From an uncultured Deinococcales bacterium (GTDB taxonomy: Bacteria > Deinococcota > Deinococci > Deinococcales > Trueperaceae), in the NCBI GenBank assembly GCA_937934635.1, contig CALGZD010000377.1:1-5574 (forward strand): DNA of 5,574 nt, read 5' to 3'. The notes below the pieces were generated by a model. That model saw nothing but the letters and a program-made list of their open reading frames with translations. It made no database searches and was not told the origin of the DNA. Positions within the stretch are counted from its first letter, which is position 1; every line of letters begins with the position of its first letter. The position numbers and the translations under genes are program-made. Of this stretch, positions 4,225-5,574 are shown one piece after another.

Positions 4225-5574
4225 TTAATTTTTAAAATCGAAAGAAAACGTAATTGGCTCTGCACCTAAATTAGGTAAGTCTAATTCTACATAGTTAGAA
4301 AGGGTGCGGTTTTTATATCTTGCTTGTAGAAGCCATTCGCCCTTAACATCCAAACTCAAAGGTGAATCTGGGAATATGCTAAACTCGTGCCCCTGTGGAT
4401 ACTTAGACTCTTCAGGACGTTGTACTACTATTACATCCATAACATCCTCAAGACCTTTAGGTAGCGTTTCTGTATAAACCATATAGTTTGAATTTAACCC
4501 TGGAATGTACTGGTGTTGACTTTCTCTCGTGTCTGATTGCTCTATAAAACTTTCTTGAGCAAATTTAAACCCTGGCAATGCTAAGAGAATGATTGCACCA
4601 ACACAAATAAATAACAGTACAGTTGCGACAGCCCGTATTATTGTTTTGATAGGACTTGCTTTGACTACTTCATTGAACTCTTGCTGACGCTCAGCAGTGA
4701 TTTTCAAATTGTCACTATCTAAGGCTGGATCAGAATTAAAAACAAAATCCAAGTCATTTTCAAGGTCAGTTGCTGATAATTCTTTGCGAGCCTTTCTCTT
4801 ACTTGAAAAACCAAGCGAAGGCTTTTTACTATTTTTATTGTTTGAAACGCTTTCACTTTTTTCTACATCATAAGCATCAGAGTCATCAGCACTAGGAGAT
4901 GATACTTCAAAATAAGTGAGTTTAGCTCTGCTATATTCTTCAACAGCTTCTTCATCTATTGCTTCAACAGATATTTTCCCGATAGCATCATAATCATCTT
5001 CTTCAAAAACCTGTGCTTTGCGACTATTACGACCTAAAACAGCCTCTTGAGGCATTTCTTCATCTACTAAGGTAGCCCGTTTAGCTGCAATTTTTTCTGC
5101 TATGGTTTGCTGCTTAGTATCAAATACTGTCAGTTTAGAGTTATTTGAAACCGTTTTCTGTTGCTGAATACTTGCTTGCATTTGCGCTATTTTGTCAGTG
5201 GCAGTCTTAAAAACATCGACTTCACCAGCGGCTGCTTCTGCTCTTCGCTGAGCTCTTCTAGCTCTTCGTGCCATTCTCTCGGCATCATCATCAGCTTGAG
5301 TATTTGCAGTTATAGGCTCTACAGGTGGGGTTACTTGAGATGTTGTTACTTGCTGGCTTGAAGATGGACCTACAGATAATGGACCTACAGATATCGGATT
5401 ACTTTCACCAAATTCCGTTATCTCTATAACCTGTAAATCATCATCATCTTGAACAGCAAAAGCTTGCTCTCCTAGATTTTTATTACCTTTACCAAACTCA
5501 GTATCTTTAAACAAATCGACATCATTAACTTCCTGATGATCAATCTGAAGCTCAATATCATCATCTTCAATAGT
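4225..5574 (-). CDS. Single-pass membrane protein with long acidic cytoplasmic region, C-terminal 449 residues (partial), family unknown
   Basis: The frame is open to the right edge; an internal TTG at 5514 is not a convincing start, so the N-terminus lies outside. In visible numbering, about 1-60 is acidic (stretches such as EDDD and QDDDD). Residues 60-95 are low-complexity Ser/Thr/Pro/Gln. Residues 97-113 are an Ala/Arg-rich segment (DDDAERMARRARRAQRR), probably helical, and 120-175 are Gln/Ala/Lys-rich and may form a coiled coil. Residues 185-300 alternate acidic and basic patches. One membrane span lies at about 311-333 (TIIRAVATVLLFICVGAIILLAL), with Lys/Arg before it, suggesting a cytoplasmic N-terminus. 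The last ~115 residues, with repeated beta-like stretches (GEWLLQARY, ITFSFDF), should be outside. The layout recalls zinc-ribbon/DUF3426 proteins, but I see no matching motif. It converges on the LysR gene, 17 bp apart. Confidence 0.8.
   Translation of the reverse strand, partial: TIEDDDIELQIDHQEVNDVDLFKDTEFGKGNKNLGEQAFAVQDDDDLQVIEITEFGESNPISVGPLSVGPSSSQQVTTSQVTPPVEPITANTQADDDAERMARRARRAQRRAEAAAGEVDVFKTATDKIAQMQASIQQQKTVSNNSKLTVFDTKQQTIAEKIAAKRATLVDEEMPQEAVLGRNSRKAQVFEEDDYDAIGKISVEAIDEEAVEEYSRAKLTYFEVSSPSADDSDAYDVEKSESVSNNKNSKKPSLGFSSKRKARKELSATDLENDLDFVFNSDPALDSDNLKITAERQQEFNEVVKASPIKTIIRAVATVLLFICVGAIILLALPGFKFAQESFIEQSDTRESQHQYIPGLNSNYMVYTETLPKGLEDVMDVIVVQRPEESKYPQGHEFSIFPDSPLSLDVKGEWLLQARYKNRTLSNYVELDLPNLGAEPITFSFDFKN
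5365..5394. repeat. Two tandem 15-bp repeats within the membrane-protein gene
   Basis: TGGACCTACAGATAA (5365-5379) is followed by TGGACCTACAGATAT (5380-5394), 14 of 15 identical. The unit is five codons, so it keeps the frame and yields the duplicated ISVGP-LSVGP peptide. It lies in the low-complexity part of the protein, where copy-number change should be tolerated. Confidence 0.75.

Noticed and set aside
4222..4238. A/T-only hairpin between the converging LysR and membrane-protein genes
   Set aside because: The 7-bp stem has no G-C pairs and overlaps a coding end; too weak to call a terminator.
5161..5361. Plus-strand 66-residue frame rich in Ser, Cys and Leu
   Set aside because: It is the antisense shadow of the Gln/Ala/Arg-rich stretch of the membrane-protein gene.

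Overview
The window comes from an AT-rich bacterial chromosome, most likely a gammaproteobacterium. That rests on gene style only: a YdeP-type molybdoenzyme, a LysR regulator and strong rho-independent termination. No rRNA or marker gene fixes the genus, so a Moraxellaceae-like host is a guess. The window holds four clear protein loci, one newly spotted small membrane-protein gene, and a short IS-like element.

Layout: 1-117 (minus) is the start of a nitroreductase-family gene that runs off the left edge. Region 118-370 is a divergent intergenic region with four 11-bp direct repeats (250-293) just upstream of an extended -10 promoter (302-331). Next is a FdhF/YdeP-family molybdopterin oxidoreductase, 371-2688 (plus). 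It is split into two reading frames by one missing A in the A-run at 2095-2098. Its family-conserved sequence continues across the break, and promoter, RBS and terminator (2706-2740) look intact.

Region 2741-3295 carries no long ORF but is not empty. It holds a 148-bp MITE-like element (2770-2917) with 11-bp inverted ends, flanked by a 7-bp TTATGCA duplication that coincides with the stop codon of a 41-residue, single-span membrane protein gene on the minus strand (2918-3043). Between that gene and a divergent LysR-type regulator (3296-4207, plus) lies a cluster of TAGAC/GTCTA half-sites, including a perfect 7+1+7 dyad that fits the LysR T-N11-A rule. The regulator therefore probably controls itself and/or the small gene.

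From 4225 to the right edge (minus) is the C-terminal 449 residues of a single-pass membrane protein: a long acidic cytoplasmic part, one membrane span and a short extracytoplasmic domain. I do not recognise the family. It converges on the LysR gene with 17 bp between them.

How they work together: the only functional link the sequence supports is the LysR regulator with its divergent small membrane protein. The molybdoenzyme is convergent with the small gene and shares a bidirectional terminator region with it. A joint role is possible but not shown.
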